Below, one piece after another: positions 50,970-60,671 of a stretch of DNA of 64,000 bases; position 1 is the stretch's first letter; the number at the start of each line of letters is the position of its first letter. A program made the translations under genes and the position numbers. This DNA comes from Pelagophyceae sp. CCMP2097 (Eukaryota; Sar; Pelagophyceae): NCBI GenBank assembly GCA_026770575.1, contig MU657179.1:591674-655673 (forward strand). Reading direction: 5' to 3'. The notes under the pieces are model-generated. The model saw nothing but the letters and a program-made list of their open reading frames with translations, was not told where the DNA came from and did not search any database.

Positions 50970-51987
50970 ATGGATGCGATGCGTGGCTGCTGGTGGATGG
51001 TGCTGTGCTTGGCCTCGCGGGGCGGCTCCGCGCTGCGGCCCCGCGTCGGGCGCCTTGCCCGCGGGCCTTGGCCGCTGGCCGCGTTGCCGCGGTGGGTCGA
51101 CGGCCCGCGCGACGTCGCCGAGGCGGCGCGCATCGGCGCTTTGGACTTGTCCGAGCGCCCGGGCGGCAATGCGGTGGCAGTGCTCTATTTCAGAGCGGCG
51201 AACGCCATCGACGCCGACTGCGGCCTGCGCGAGGCGCAGCTCGCCCAGTTCATGACGCTGCCGGACCACAAGCAGGCCGTCCGCGACTTTGAAGACCTGG
51301 GAAGGGCCTTCCCAAAACTACAGTGCCTCCTCGCCGCCGTGGAGCGCGACGGTGCCGCCTTCGGCGCGTTCGACCGCATAACCGCGGACAAACTCCCGCG
51401 CGTGGAAGTTATCTATGGACAGCGCACTGTTTCAGTCTTCGATTCGGTCGCCGAAGCCGAGGCGAAGCTCGACGTCCTCGGACTGCGACCCCCACCCACA
51501 GTCGCGCAGCCGGGCCCGTCGCCAGGGGAGCTCGAGGCTTTACAAGAGCGCGCCAGAGCAGGGCCGCCGCCCCTCGACCAGCAGCCCGGGTCCGTCTCAC
51601 ACCGTGTGCCCCCATGCCACCGCGCTCTCTATCGTACCCCGCGCACGCAGGCTGCGCGTGGTGCGCACGACGAACAACTTCTTCCCGTCGCCCAACCCGA
51701 ACGACGCGCCCGTGTTCATGGAAGGCATGATGAAGAAGCAAGACGAGGAGCGCGATGAGCGGAGAAGGGCCGGGTCAAGAAAGTCCCTGCCAAAAAAGGC
51801 CGAGCCGAACGTGGCGCCTGCGGCTCCGCCGCCCGGCAAGGCGTTTCCGTGGCCCGTGCTCCCCGGCGTCGGCAGCCTCTTCGGAGGCCGCAAGGGCGCC
51901 GACGACGCGGCTCCGCCCGCGGCATCTTCCAAGGGAGACGACGACGACGACGCGTTCGCCGCGCTCTGGAAGAAGAAGAAGCGCTGA
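50970..51987 (+). CDS. Secreted or plastid-targeted protein, possibly thioredoxin-like fold
   Basis: MDAMRGCWWMVLCLASRGGS is a signal peptide followed by an Arg-rich, acid-poor stretch. The domain reads GNAVAVLYFRAANAIDADCG, VRDFEDLGRAFPKLQCLLAA, RVEVIYGQRTVSVFD, consistent with an alternating alpha/beta, possibly thioredoxin-like fold without a CxxC site. An intron near 51590-51640 leads to RRLRVVRTTNNFFPSPNPND and a C-terminal tail ending in an acidic/basic stretch (DDDDDAFAALWKKKKR). The function is unknown. The likely location is plastid or endomembrane. Confidence 0.55.
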
Positions 51988-52015
51988 CGCCCCCGTGCGA
52001 TGGTCTCCCAAAAGT

Positions 52016-52057
52016 CATCACCCGTTTTTACCGAAGTCATCACCCGTTTTTACCGGT
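52016..52057 (+). repeat. Exact 20-bp tandem duplication at the RlmJ 3' end
   Basis: GTCATCACCCGTTTTTACCG occurs at 52016-52035 and 52038-52057. The second copy overlaps the last codons of RlmJ and the first lies beyond its stop. Confidence 0.8.
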
Positions 52058-53071
52058 CTTAAGCGCAAAGACGTTGGCTTGAACGGCGTCGTCGTCGCGG
52101 CACTTGAGGAGGTCGCCGAGTTTCGGGAGCAAGTCGTTTAGCTCTTCCTGGAGCTGGAACGGCGGTTGGACGAAAAGGAAACCGGACCCGGGCAGCCGGC
52201 GCTGCTCCGAGGGAGAGGCGATGGAAAATTCCGCCACTAAAACGTCGCAGTCCAGTTCCTTTGCGGCGGCGTGGAGGCGGTCTCGGTTCGCGCTGGAATA
52301 CTCTGAGAGAGGGTACCACAGCGCGACTCTGGCGGACCGCCACGTCTTGCGAAGATGTTTGAGCATCTTGACAGACTGGTCCGTGTCCGAGCCGTCTTGA
52401 TAAGGAGGGTCCACAAACACCAGGCCGCGCTGCGCCGAGAGCGCTTGAGAAGCTAAACGGAGCCCCGCCCAGCCGTCCTCGCACCGCACCAAGCAGCGCG
52501 GGTCCTCGGCGCCGCCTAAAGCGGCCGTAAGCTGGTCCATGTGCTCCGACAAAACGCCGTGCACTTCGTTGGACCGCTCGAAGCATAAAGCGTGGTCGCC
52601 GGCGCGGAGCATGCAGCGCGCGACGGCGGCGGAACCGAGGTAGACTTGGCGGTCTAAAGAGGTGGACGTCTGTGTCTGGAGGTTGACAAAGTCTTCAATG
52701 ATGGGCGGCGCCGTGCTGAAGTCGTCCATCTCCCGGAGCATGCCGATGCCGTTGTCGAACTCCCGGAGGACGAGGGACTCGGCGGCGTCTAGACCGTATA
52801 AGCCGGCGCCCGCGTGCGTGTCCACGTAGGCAAAGGGCTTCGCTTTCTGCGCCATCGATCGCAACATGCTCAGCAGCACCACGTGCTTGAAGACGTCCAC
52901 GGCGTTGCCCGCGTGGTAGCGGTGGTCGTAGGGCAGCCGCGCGCCCGCGGGGGCGAGGGTCTCGCCCCCGCCGGTCCTTGCGTTGATGCACAGCGACCTG
53001 CGCAAAGCCGGGCCGCCAGAGGCGAGGCGCAGCGCGGACCCGCCCCAGGCAAAGGCCAGCGCCAGGACCAT
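52040..53071 (-). CDS. RlmJ-type 23S rRNA (adenine-N6) methyltransferase, organelle-targeted
   Basis: A single exon of about 343 residues. MVLALAFAWGGSALRLASGG is a signal- or presequence-like leader. The family hallmarks follow: YDHRYHAGNAVDVFKHVVLL, FAYVDTHAGAGLYGLDAAES (AdoMet loop), CEDGWAGLRLASQAL, RGLVFVDPPYQDGSDTD (catalytic DPPY), VALWYPLSEYSSANRD and LPGSGFLFVQPPFQLQEEL. Bacterial RlmJ methylates A2030 of 23S rRNA, so the likely substrate is plastid or mitochondrial rRNA. The minus-strand start faces the repeat-rich spacer 53072-53560. Confidence 0.9.
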   Translation of the reverse strand: MVLALAFAWGGSALRLASGGPALRRSLCINARTGGGETLAPAGARLPYDHRYHAGNAVDVFKHVVLLSMLRSMAQKAKPFAYVDTHAGAGLYGLDAAESLVLREFDNGIGMLREMDDFSTAPPIIEDFVNLQTQTSTSLDRQVYLGSAAVARCMLRAGDHALCFERSNEVHGVLSEHMDQLTAALGGAEDPRCLVRCEDGWAGLRLASQALSAQRGLVFVDPPYQDGSDTDQSVKMLKHLRKTWRSARVALWYPLSEYSSANRDRLHAAAKELDCDVLVAEFSIASPSEQRRLPGSGFLFVQPPFQLQEELNDLLPKLGDLLKCRDDDAVQANVFALKTGKNG

Positions 53072-53244
53072 TTCGCGAAACGGACGCGCCGGCGTCGAGG
53101 CAGGCGAGGAGGCGCCTTCGAACGCCCGAGACGTCGCTCAAGAAAGGCCCTTTCTCTGAACGCGACGCATAATCGGAAACTTTGGGCAGCGCGGGACGCC
53201 GCGCCGCCCTCGGCAGAGCGTCGATGCCGCGATGGCACTAGTGT

Positions 53245-53284
53245 ATATATACCTCCGTACCCGGCTCCTTGGCACTGGGACCGG
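53245..53284 (+). repeat. Dispersed repeat, second copy of 9362-9402
   Basis: GTATATATACCTCCGTACCC continues with GGCTCCTTGGCACTGGGACC, near-identical to 9362-9402. Both copies lie in intergenic DNA and both could encode VYxPPYPAPWHW, but no gene is visible around either. Confidence 0.75.
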
Positions 53285-53471
53285 AATCGACTCCATAGAG
53301 GGACATTGATGAGTCGAGACCATGAGGCATGACTCGGAGGTGTTTTAGTATTTATATCCCGGCAAGAACTGGAGAGGTGATGGCAATAAAGGTCGAGTGG
53401 GCCCAGAGGAGAGGGCGGACAGACGCCACGAGTGGCGTACGCCGACCTGTCGTTGGCTTCCCCACTCATAG

Positions 53472-53586
53472 GCCAGGAGAAGGTCCTAGGCCTCCGGGAC
53501 TGGACATCCTGTGATTTTTATTCCATTCCATTACCAGGAGAAGGTCCTCCGGGACTGGACATACTGTGATTCTCATTACATTACAG
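53472..53586 (+). repeat. Direct repeat of about 57 bp
   Basis: CCAGGAGAAGGTCCT...CTCCGGGACTGGACAT(C/A)CTGT occurs at 53474 and 53536, each followed by ATTCCATTCCATTA or TCATTACATTACAG. Non-coding. Confidence 0.7.
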
Positions 53587-53956
53587 TACATACGCGTGGC
53601 CCAAGGTGACAGGCATGCGAGGCCCGTCGACGCCGGCAGCACGCGACTTCTGCGCGGCCGCGCCGGTGCTCGGCCTCGTGGCGTCGTCGTCGCGGATTGC
53701 CCTCGGCAACGACCCTCGCCCGGGCGACGGAGGCCCGGGCTGCCGGCGAGGGAGGCGCAGCCGAGGCACCGGGGCCAAGGTCGCGCGTCGGGCGGTGGTT
53801 TCGAAGAGCGGCGCCGTCGTCGAGCGCGAGCCCGTCGTGCATTTCTCCGAGGCCGCGCCTCGGGGCGCCGCGGTCACCGTCCCCGCCGCCGCACGGAAGA
53901 GGCGGCTCAACGGCTGTCCATGTCTGCAAAGTTGCGCCTCTGGAATTTTGCGATGT
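53587..53956. other. Uncertain ORF region downstream of the RNA-binding gene
   Basis: Open frames of about 110-120 residues exist on both strands (for example MTGMRGPSTPAARDFCAAAP on +), without domain, homologue or intron support. I do not call a gene. Confidence 0.3.
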
Positions 53957-55852
53957 TTACTTTAAACGGACTTTTGCGATGGCGTCGAAGAGCGGCCCCC
54001 CGACGATTTCTTTGGAGCAGACCCACTCGAGTACGGAGAGTTCCTCTGCAGTAAACTTGTCCAGCTTCTTCATGGCCTCTTGTGCGACGGCCTCGAGCAG
54101 GCGCCGGTTCGCCTGCGCGGCGCCGCAAGTCGAGTAGGCCCAGGCCGTGTTGGAGAGCTGCTGCGGCGAAAACGTCGAAATCTTCTTCGTCGACTCGAGC
54201 GCCATGTCGAGGAAGAGGCCCGGCGCCTGGACTTGCGAGGTGGTAAAAGCCCAGACGGTAGCGGCGAGATCCTCGGCGGAAAAGTCGGTCATTTTTGCAT
54301 AACTCGCGACTTCGACCGCTTCAAAGAGCAGCGGCGCCCGGACCTGGAGTGAGGCGTAGGACCAGACGATTTGCGCCAGCGCCTGCGGCCTGAACGATTC
54401 GATCTTCTTCACCGCTTCTGCAGCCAAGGCCTCGAACAACACCGGCGCTTCAAAGTCCGCCATGGTAAAGGCCCACGCCGTCTGCGCGAGGTCGCGCCCG
54501 TCGTACAACGCCACCTTCTTCACCACCTCTTGCGCGGCCGCTAAATAAAGTCCTTTGAAGACGACGAGGTCCCGGACGTGCGCGTCCGACGCAGTCGCAA
54601 ACGACGAAAGTATCTTGGCCATCGTGTGCGGCTGGAATTGCCGGATCTTGTTCGTCGCCTCGGATGCGGCAAACTCGAAGAACTGCGGCGCCTCTACGGT
54701 ATTTTTGAAAGCCCAGACCATTCGCTCCAGCTCGTCCGCGTCCAACGTCGCCATTTGCTTCACGCCTTGTGCGGCCAAGGCCTTGAAGAGGCCTGGGGTT
54801 GCCGAGCCCGCGGTGGCAAAGGCCCAGGACAGATTCGCCAAAGACTGTGGGTCCAAGTCTGGAACCTTATGCAAAGCCTCGGCGGCCACGGCCTGGAACA
54901 GCTTCGGCGCTTCAAAGCCAGAGGTGGCAAAGGCCCATGAAATGTGCGCCAGGTTCTGGCCGGTGAAGGATCCCATCTTGTCCGGCGCGAGGGCAGCGAC
55001 GGCGTCGAAGAGTTTTTTGTGGGTTTCGAACTCGCCGGCCCTCGAAAAGGCCCACACCAGGCCGGCCAACTCCTGCGAGTTGAAAAGCCGCAGCTTCGGC
55101 AGCGCCGCTGCCGCCACAGCATCGAAACTCGGCGAGTATCTTACGTTGCCGAGCTTCGCTTTCACCCGGCCCAGCTTGGCCAGTCCCCACGCCGTGGTCC
55201 ACAACTGCCGCGGATGCCAATCCTGCGCGTCTTCGGCCATGCTGTCGACGGCGGCGTTGAACAGGTCGCGCAAAGACTTGGTCTGCGATTGGTGAAAGGC
55301 GCGGTGGTGGACGCCGATTCTGTGGATCGCTGCGGCGAGATTGACAGCGTTGAAATGGCCGCCGTCGTTCTCGAAGATCTTCAACACGTCGACGGCGGCC
55401 TCGCACTCGATGATGTCCTCATTCACCAACAACGCCGTGGCGGCCTTGCGTTCCGCGATCTCGCGGTCGCCGGGCTCCTCGGGCCGCTCTTCGCGCGGGG
55501 CCGCCGCTGCTTCGTGCGACGCGGCGTGCGACGGCGGCTCGAGGCCGACGGAGACCGTGGCGCCGGCGATGGTACTGCGGTCCATGCAGCGCCGCACGGC
55601 GTCGCTCGCAAAGTCGTCGACGCTGACGGTTGTGTAAGTTTTGCCGTCCTCCGTTTTTACGTCAAAGTTGACGGACCTCACCGGGATTCTCATCCTGGAG
55701 CACGCCTTCTCAAAGGCCTTGCGCACGTCCCGGACCGTGGCGTGCGCGGGCAGGTTGCCGACGAAGAGGTCCGCCGTGGGCACCACCGCGCCGGGGGCGC
55801 AGAAGCGCCGCGCCGAGCGCCGGGGCGCGGCACGCCGCAGCGACGCCAGCAT
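53957..55852 (-). CDS. RRM plus helical-repeat organellar RNA-binding protein
   Basis: A single intact exon of 631 residues. The leader MLASLRRAAPRRSARRFCAP is Arg/Ala-rich (organelle import). Residues about 30-105 form an RRM (LFVGNLPAHATVRDVRKAFE; TYTTVSVDDF in place of RNP1). From about 200 on there are roughly ten repeats of 37-38 residues with the core LANLSWAFATAG..xxxLF.A.A (for example QELAGLVWAFSRAGEFETHK, DLAQTAWAFTMADFEAPVLF). This is the helical array seen in Tbc2-type and FASTK/RAP-related organellar RNA regulators; no RAP domain is seen at the C-terminus. Likely role: binding plastid or mitochondrial transcripts. Confidence 0.75.
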   Translation of the reverse strand: MLASLRRAAPRRSARRFCAPGAVVPTADLFVGNLPAHATVRDVRKAFEKACSRMRIPVRSVNFDVKTEDGKTYTTVSVDDFASDAVRRCMDRSTIAGATVSVGLEPPSHAASHEAAAAPREERPEEPGDREIAERKAATALLVNEDIIECEAAVDVLKIFENDGGHFNAVNLAAAIHRIGVHHRAFHQSQTKSLRDLFNAAVDSMAEDAQDWHPRQLWTTAWGLAKLGRVKAKLGNVRYSPSFDAVAAAALPKLRLFNSQELAGLVWAFSRAGEFETHKKLFDAVAALAPDKMGSFTGQNLAHISWAFATSGFEAPKLFQAVAAEALHKVPDLDPQSLANLSWAFATAGSATPGLFKALAAQGVKQMATLDADELERMVWAFKNTVEAPQFFEFAASEATNKIRQFQPHTMAKILSSFATASDAHVRDLVVFKGLYLAAAQEVVKKVALYDGRDLAQTAWAFTMADFEAPVLFEALAAEAVKKIESFRPQALAQIVWSYASLQVRAPLLFEAVEVASYAKMTDFSAEDLAATVWAFTTSQVQAPGLFLDMALESTKKISTFSPQQLSNTAWAYSTCGAAQANRRLLEAVAQEAMKKLDKFTAEELSVLEWVCSKEIVGGPLFDAIAKVRLK

Positions 55853-56161
55853 GTTCGGTGCACCGCCGGGGGTCCGAAGAACCCGGGACAGGTCTTCGAC
55901 GATCCTCGATCGACCTTCTCGCGAGCTCGGTCTCTCTTCGCCTTCACGCGGATGTCTTCTCCATCGCCAAAATTCTCGTGGTCAAAAAATTGTTCATAAT
56001 AATCTCATAATCTCGGAAAGATGTCCGACCAGGTAAAATCCGAATCCGGGTAAAACGCTTCCCGAGCACCCCCACTGCCCCGGATGCTGCCTTCCCGCCG
56101 TCGACTGCCGAGATTGGCAGCCCTGGATATGATTCCGGGGGTCTTGTTTTTAAGATGCTGG
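55853..56161. promoter_or_regulatory. Spacer between the RNA-binding gene and eL30
   Basis: Holds the AT-richer presumptive promoter of the minus-strand RNA-binding gene (TTGTTCATAATAATCTCATA near 55990-56010) and the 3' side of eL30. Nothing else is recognised. Confidence 0.35.
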
Positions 56162-56663
56162 TTACGCCGTGGTGGCGCCCTCGACGCGGATGATGTCCGA
56201 GTCGCCGGCGTCGATGATCGTCATCATCGACACGCGGAAGTACTTGCCGCAGGCCGTGCCGAGGTCCGAGTTGGTGCCGTTGTAGTGGATGACCTGGCAC
56301 TTAGAGAGCATGGCGTAGTACTCAATCTCAGACTTGCGCAGCGGCGGCGTGTTGTTCGCGATGAGCACAAGCTTGGCTACAAGGGCGCCGCGTCACGGGC
56401 CGCGCCCCCCGGAGCCCCACCCAGCGCCGGCGGAGCCCCCGTCGATGCCTGCAACGCACACTTGTTAGACCGCAGTGTCCGGAGCGACGTCTTGTAGCCA
56501 AGCGAGACCTTGCCCGACTTCATCACCAGCTGAAGGCGCGAGTTGAGGTTCTCCACCGACTTTTTCTGTGCGGGAAGGCGCGGTCGGCCGCGCGTCCGGG
56601 GTCCGGTGACAGGCACGCCTCGGCTTCGTCTTGTGCACTTACCGACTTCTTGAGGGCGACCAT
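56162..56663 (-). CDS. RPL30: Ribosomal protein eL30
   Basis: Exon 1 (56663-56643) encodes MVALKKS and ends at GTAAGT. Exon 2 (56565 to about 56462) gives [20 protein letters not shown] and [15 protein letters not shown]. Exon 3 (about 56389-56162) gives [40 protein letters not shown] and [22 protein letters not shown], matching eL30 end to end. A cytosolic 60S subunit protein. The exon 2/3 junction is not perfectly resolved in phase by eye. As in many eukaryotes, the first intron interrupts the gene after a tiny first exon. Confidence 0.93.
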
Positions 56664-56837
56664 TTTGAGTTAGGGGGTGGGAGAACCTACGGGGAGCGAC
56701 CGGTTACCTCGCGTGTCGGAGGATCGCTGCGCAGGGTCCGTGAGGAGCCCCGCACTCCTCTCCGCACACGTCCAGGGCCCATCCTGAGACGCACTTGGTG
56801 TTTCGCTCACGGTATTTTGGGCGAGAGCAAGCGATGC

Positions 56838-56863
56838 CTGCAATTGCACAAGTGCAATTGCAG
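56838..56863. promoter_or_regulatory. Perfect 26-bp palindrome upstream of eL30
   Basis: CTGCAATTGCAC-AA-GTGCAATTGCAG has two perfect 12-bp arms. It lies about 175 bp upstream of the eL30 start, in a spacer (56664-57245) without other genes. Confidence 0.55.
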
Positions 56864-57000
56864 ACCCCAACGTTTTTTTCAAATTGCGGCTCCACGGCGC
56901 AGGCGCCCGGCGGCCGAGCGCCGCGCGGGCCCCCGCCCCGTGCCCGCGTCCAACTTTTTTCCACCGTCTGCGCAAAAACATGACCCCAGCCGGCACCTCT

Positions 57001-57024
57001 TGGATCAAGTGGTTTTCTCACCCC
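57001..57024 (+). repeat. Dispersed 22-bp sequence shared with 28956-28979
   Basis: GGATCAAGTGGTTTTCTCAC then CCC; the copy at 28956 has GGATCGAGTGG. Here it is also framed by two copies of ACCCCAGCCGGCAC (about 56980-57033). Confidence 0.6.
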
Positions 57025-57245
57025 AGCCGGCACGTGCAGTGCTGGTGAGTGACAAGGAGCCTCGAGAGGAGCTTTGAAATCCTTCTATACCGTAGGCCCG
57101 CGTCCTCGTCGGACGCGTCCCATCCGCCAGATATACTCGCAGTGTCCTCTTTCTAATCTTTGGAGCTCTCTTTGTCACTGCTCGTCCACGACACGCGTCG
57201 CGCGGACTCCGGAGCATTTTCGGGCCCCGTTCCTTCGAAGGGAAT

Positions 57246-58276
57246 TCAAATCGTTCGACTAGACGAGTTAGCGATCCAACCGCGGGGCTCTCCCGGCGTC
57301 CCCCGGACGCGACGCCCCGGGGCTTTCCTTACTGCTGGAGCTTCTGCTTCTTCACACCTCGGGCCTCCTTTGATAGTTGGAGGTGCATGGCGTGCCGTGG
57401 AGGCAATCTTGGCGGTGGTTGCGGGTCGCTTCCACCCGCCTTTCGTCTGGTACTTTGTGCACGGGCAGAGGTACGGATTGTGGTTGAGGTCGCGGGCCAG
57501 CAATGCCGCCTCTGCTGGCAGCGCGAGCATTGGACCGCCTGCGGACTCGCGGTAGAAGGACGCCGCTGATACCAGCGCCTGGTGCGGTGCCCGGCGCTGT
57601 GCAGCCGACGGCGGCGCCCAGCGCTGCAGCGCCCCGCGCTGCGCGGTCGGCGGCTCCAAGTGCTGCGCCAGCCCGCGCTGCGCCTCATGCTGCGCGGTCG
57701 CCGCCGGCGGCGTCGGCGGCGGGCGCTCCTTGGCCTCGGGCGTTGCCGCGCGCGTGCGAGAGCGCGCGACGCTGTCGAGCGCGCGCGCGTCGCCCGCGGC
57801 ATCGTTCGCGGCGTGGATGTGCGGGCCGCCGTCGTGCTCGAGGTCGCGCGCGGCGAGGTCGTGCGCGGGCGCGGGCGCGGGCGCGGGCGGTACGCTCATG
57901 AGCGCGAGCGTGCCGTCCGCGCCTGCACCGCTCGTGAAGCCGTGCGCGTCGCGCGCGGAGCGGTCGTGCGCGACCGTGCCGTACGACACGAGCGAGTTGC
58001 CGGGCTGGAGCGAGGCGAGGCGGCGGCGTCGGGAGGAGCGGGCGCCTTGCGCTTGAAGTCCATAAATCCGTCGTCTCGGCAGTAGATCACGCTCTGCCCA
58101 GCCGCCCCCGCGGCGGTCGCGAGGTCTTGCGCCGTCCCGCCGGTCGACGCGCCGGCCTTGTCGTTGTCCAAGGCGTGCGTGGCCTCGGCAGCGCCTCGTT
58201 GCGAGTACACGCGCGACTTGCCGCACGTGCACTTCTTCTTCTCTTGGAAACGGTCGTGCTTTAAGCACGACATCAC
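57246..58276 (-). CDS. Unknown protein with Cys-rich ends
   Basis: MMSCLKHDRFQEKKKCTCGK is followed by GQSVIYCRDDGFMDFKRKAP; then an intron near 58020-58060 shifts to a frame with LQPGNSLVSYGTVAHDRSAR, a Pro/Ala/Gln low-complexity stretch, and NPYLCPCTKYQTKGGWKRP at the end. C.C and C.C pairs plus basic residues hint at metal or nucleic-acid binding, but no family is recognised. The 3' end may be earlier than 57246 if another intron exists. The frame open upstream to 58706 is not supported. Confidence 0.4.
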
Positions 58277-58944
58277 CTACGATCAGCAGCGTGAGACAAG
58301 TCGTGGTGGTGCGATCCGGCGTAAGGGGAAGGGGGGGGGCACACAGAGTACGCACCAGCGCTTCAGCCTCGAGCTGGTTCGGGTGCACTTGTCTATGTGG
58401 AAACCGATGCTGCTTGCGCACGAAGGCTTGGAAGCCAGAGCCGGGCCGCATATGGCATTCGTGCGAGCCTTGCACGCGGCTTCGAGTCTCCAGATGCGGT
58501 CTGAAGCGACTCTTGAAAATTACGGGGACAACAAGCCGGGGAATTACGAAATTACAGGGACAGGTCAGGGATAGTTTGGCCCACTCCTTTACCCACTGAC
58601 CCGACCGGCTGACCCGGACTGACCGCTGACCGCTGTGAGAGAAGGAATCCAGACACGAGCGTCGCCGAGCAACTGCTCTGACGCCGCGCCGCCGAAGTTC
58701 TGACACTTTGGGGAGATGACTCGGAGCGTTCCGGGCTTCCGTCTCAATTATTCGGACTATATCTCAATTATTCGGACTATACAGCTTATCACAACATTTT
58801 TCGTAAGGCAGATTGAAGTTCTTAGAGAGGAGTTTCCGGAAGAAGTTGAAAGTTCAACGTAAGCTTCCGAAAGTCAGAAATGCCACCCACGACATCTTGA
58901 CGGTCTAGTAGCTTCGTGGCGGAACATATACATTAGGGGCGACG
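58277..58944. other. Divergent intergenic region with short tandem repeats
   Basis: CTGACC/GACCG words repeat about six times at 58600-58640. TCTCAATTATTCGGACTATA is exactly duplicated in tandem at 58742-58781. No gene is recognised. Confidence 0.5.
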
Positions 58945-60092
58945 ATGGCGGAGGAGGGCGACCGCGTGCTCTACGCGCGCCGGCGCGCGCCAGCGACGGG
59001 CGCGCCGTTGGTGCCGCACGCGCGCCGCCGCGGCGCCTTCCTCGGCGAGATGGACTTGTCTTACTCGTCTTCCAGCAAGCGCCACAAGGGCGCCGTGCCG
59101 GCCAAGGTCATCGACAAGGTCCTCGGTGCGCTGCGCGCGCTGGGCAAGCCGTCGCCGGCCGAGGAGGTCGTCGAGTACATCGCTGAAGAGTACAAGTACG
59201 ACAACGCCAACGTCGTCCTGCGAATGCTGCGCAACGACGATAAGGTCCAAAAGGTCGCCGGCGCGCTCTTCTGGATCCAGGGTGCGTTTGGCGCCGACCC
59301 TGTGAGACTGAAAGCGCAAACGAGAAGCCGAAAGAGGGTCCCGTACGAGGACCATGGCTCACGGAAGAATCCCCCTCGAGACCAAAGAGGCTCAGCGATG
59401 GCGACGAGCCGGCGGCGGCGCCTCGAAAGGCCTCCCGCAGACGACCCGCGTATCTAGGCGAGGCGTACGTCGAAGCGGCGCCGCCCGAAGTTCCGACGGC
59501 CGCGCCCGGCCCGGGCGATGCATTGGCGCTGCCCCCCGCCGCCGCCGCCATCGAGCCCGCGGCCGACGCGGCGCGCGTCGTGGTGGCGGTCGAAGGCGCC
59601 GTCGTCGTCGAAGCTGAGGTCCAAGCGCCCAAGGTGCGTGGCTCGGACGTCGAAAGCAGGGGCGCAGCCTCGGACACGCGAGACGCCACCCTCGGACACA
59701 CCGCGGCACGCAGGCAACGCCGGTGCCGGCGCCGGCACCGGCGAGCTCTGAAGCTCCCTGACGGCCCCGTCGACCTCCGCCTAAAGAATACGCCCAAAGA
59801 ATACGCCGCCCGGAAGACGTTGGATGGCTCAAAACGTCGCTCGGAAGAGCGACGGCTCGTGTCTAACCATTGTTTGATGGCCATCCGTCGTCTGCCTCGA
59901 CGCCAAAGACCCGGGACTGCCGGCGGCCGTCGTCGCTCGGAGGAGACTACCTTGCGCGCGGGGCCCGCTGACCTCATTCTCTCGTTTGGAATCGTTGCTC
60001 GCTGGGAATCCACCCCGTCGGCCTCTACGACGGTCTCGGGCCTGCCATCGTCGCCAGAAGCCTCTACGATCGCTTCGGGTCCTCGGAACTGA
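58945..60092 (+). CDS. Winged-helix protein, possibly TFIIE-beta-like
   Basis: Exon 1 starts MAEEGDRVLYARRRAPATGA and carries SYSSSSKRHKGAVPAKVIDK, VLGALRALGKPSPAEEVVEY and RMLRNDDKVQKVAGALFWIQ, a compact winged-helix pattern like the core of TFIIE-beta. A long intron (GTGCGT near 59283 to TCTAG near 59458) leads to EAYVEAAPPEVPTAAPGPGD and, after another intron near 59634, KLPDGPVDLRLKNTPKEYAA. Residues after that are low complexity and the true 3' end is unclear, because an imperfect repeat starts at about 60000. A general transcription or chromatin role is an inference. Confidence 0.5.
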
Positions 60093-60232
60093 CTCATTCG
60101 AATCGAAGAACCGACCCAATCGAAATCCTGGCTCGAACAGACTCATTCGAAATCCTTGCGGGGTGCAGATCCACCCCGTCGGCCTCTTGGACGACCCGGG
60201 CCTGCCCTGGGCCGAAGTCGCCAGGAGGTGCC
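60000..60232 (+). repeat. Imperfect direct repeat of about 65 bp, 165 bp apart
   Basis: ATCCACCCCGTCGGCCTCT followed by a GACG..C.CGGGCCTGCC segment occurs at about 60009 and 60170, continuing to GTCGCCAG(A/G)AG. The first copy is inside the presumed 3' exon of the winged-helix gene, and the second is outside it. The spacer to 60671 holds no recognised gene. Confidence 0.6.
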
Positions 60233-60671
60233 TCGCACGGCAACGAGCGATAGAAGAGGGTTCGCCCTGACTCGTATTCCTAGAATCGCGAAAGTTCCAG
60301 AAAGCTCCATTGAAAGTTCTACCAATTCGCAGGAACCGCAATCCGGCTGCGGTCGCTCGAATGAAATTATTGATGCAATAGGATTTCCTATTGATTTCAA
60401 ATTAAATGCAATTGACTCTCAGCGAATCGATTGAACGTTTCTACAACTGTATACATTCGAAATAGAGGCGTTTGGAGATCGGCTGGGCGATAACCTCTCA
60501 CGTGACGCGACGGGCCTCAATATGTACCTGACGCGACGGGACACGTGATTGCAGCCCTCGAAACTCCGTAACTTCCTTTTTAAAAGAATCTGTTCCTTTT
60601 GGAAAACTTCAAGCAGAACTTGCCAGAAACTTTTCGCGAAGCCTGGGAGAGTGCCGCCTCCAAGGGCTGCC

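Noticed and set aside
53587..53956. Small ORFs on both strands (about 110-120 codons)
   Set aside because: No family, leader, intron or repeat support; composition fits GC bias.
58277..58706. N-terminal extension of the 57246-58276 gene
   Set aside because: The open frame continues upstream but is repetitive, uses a different frame from the MMSCLKHDRF exon and overlaps short tandem repeats.
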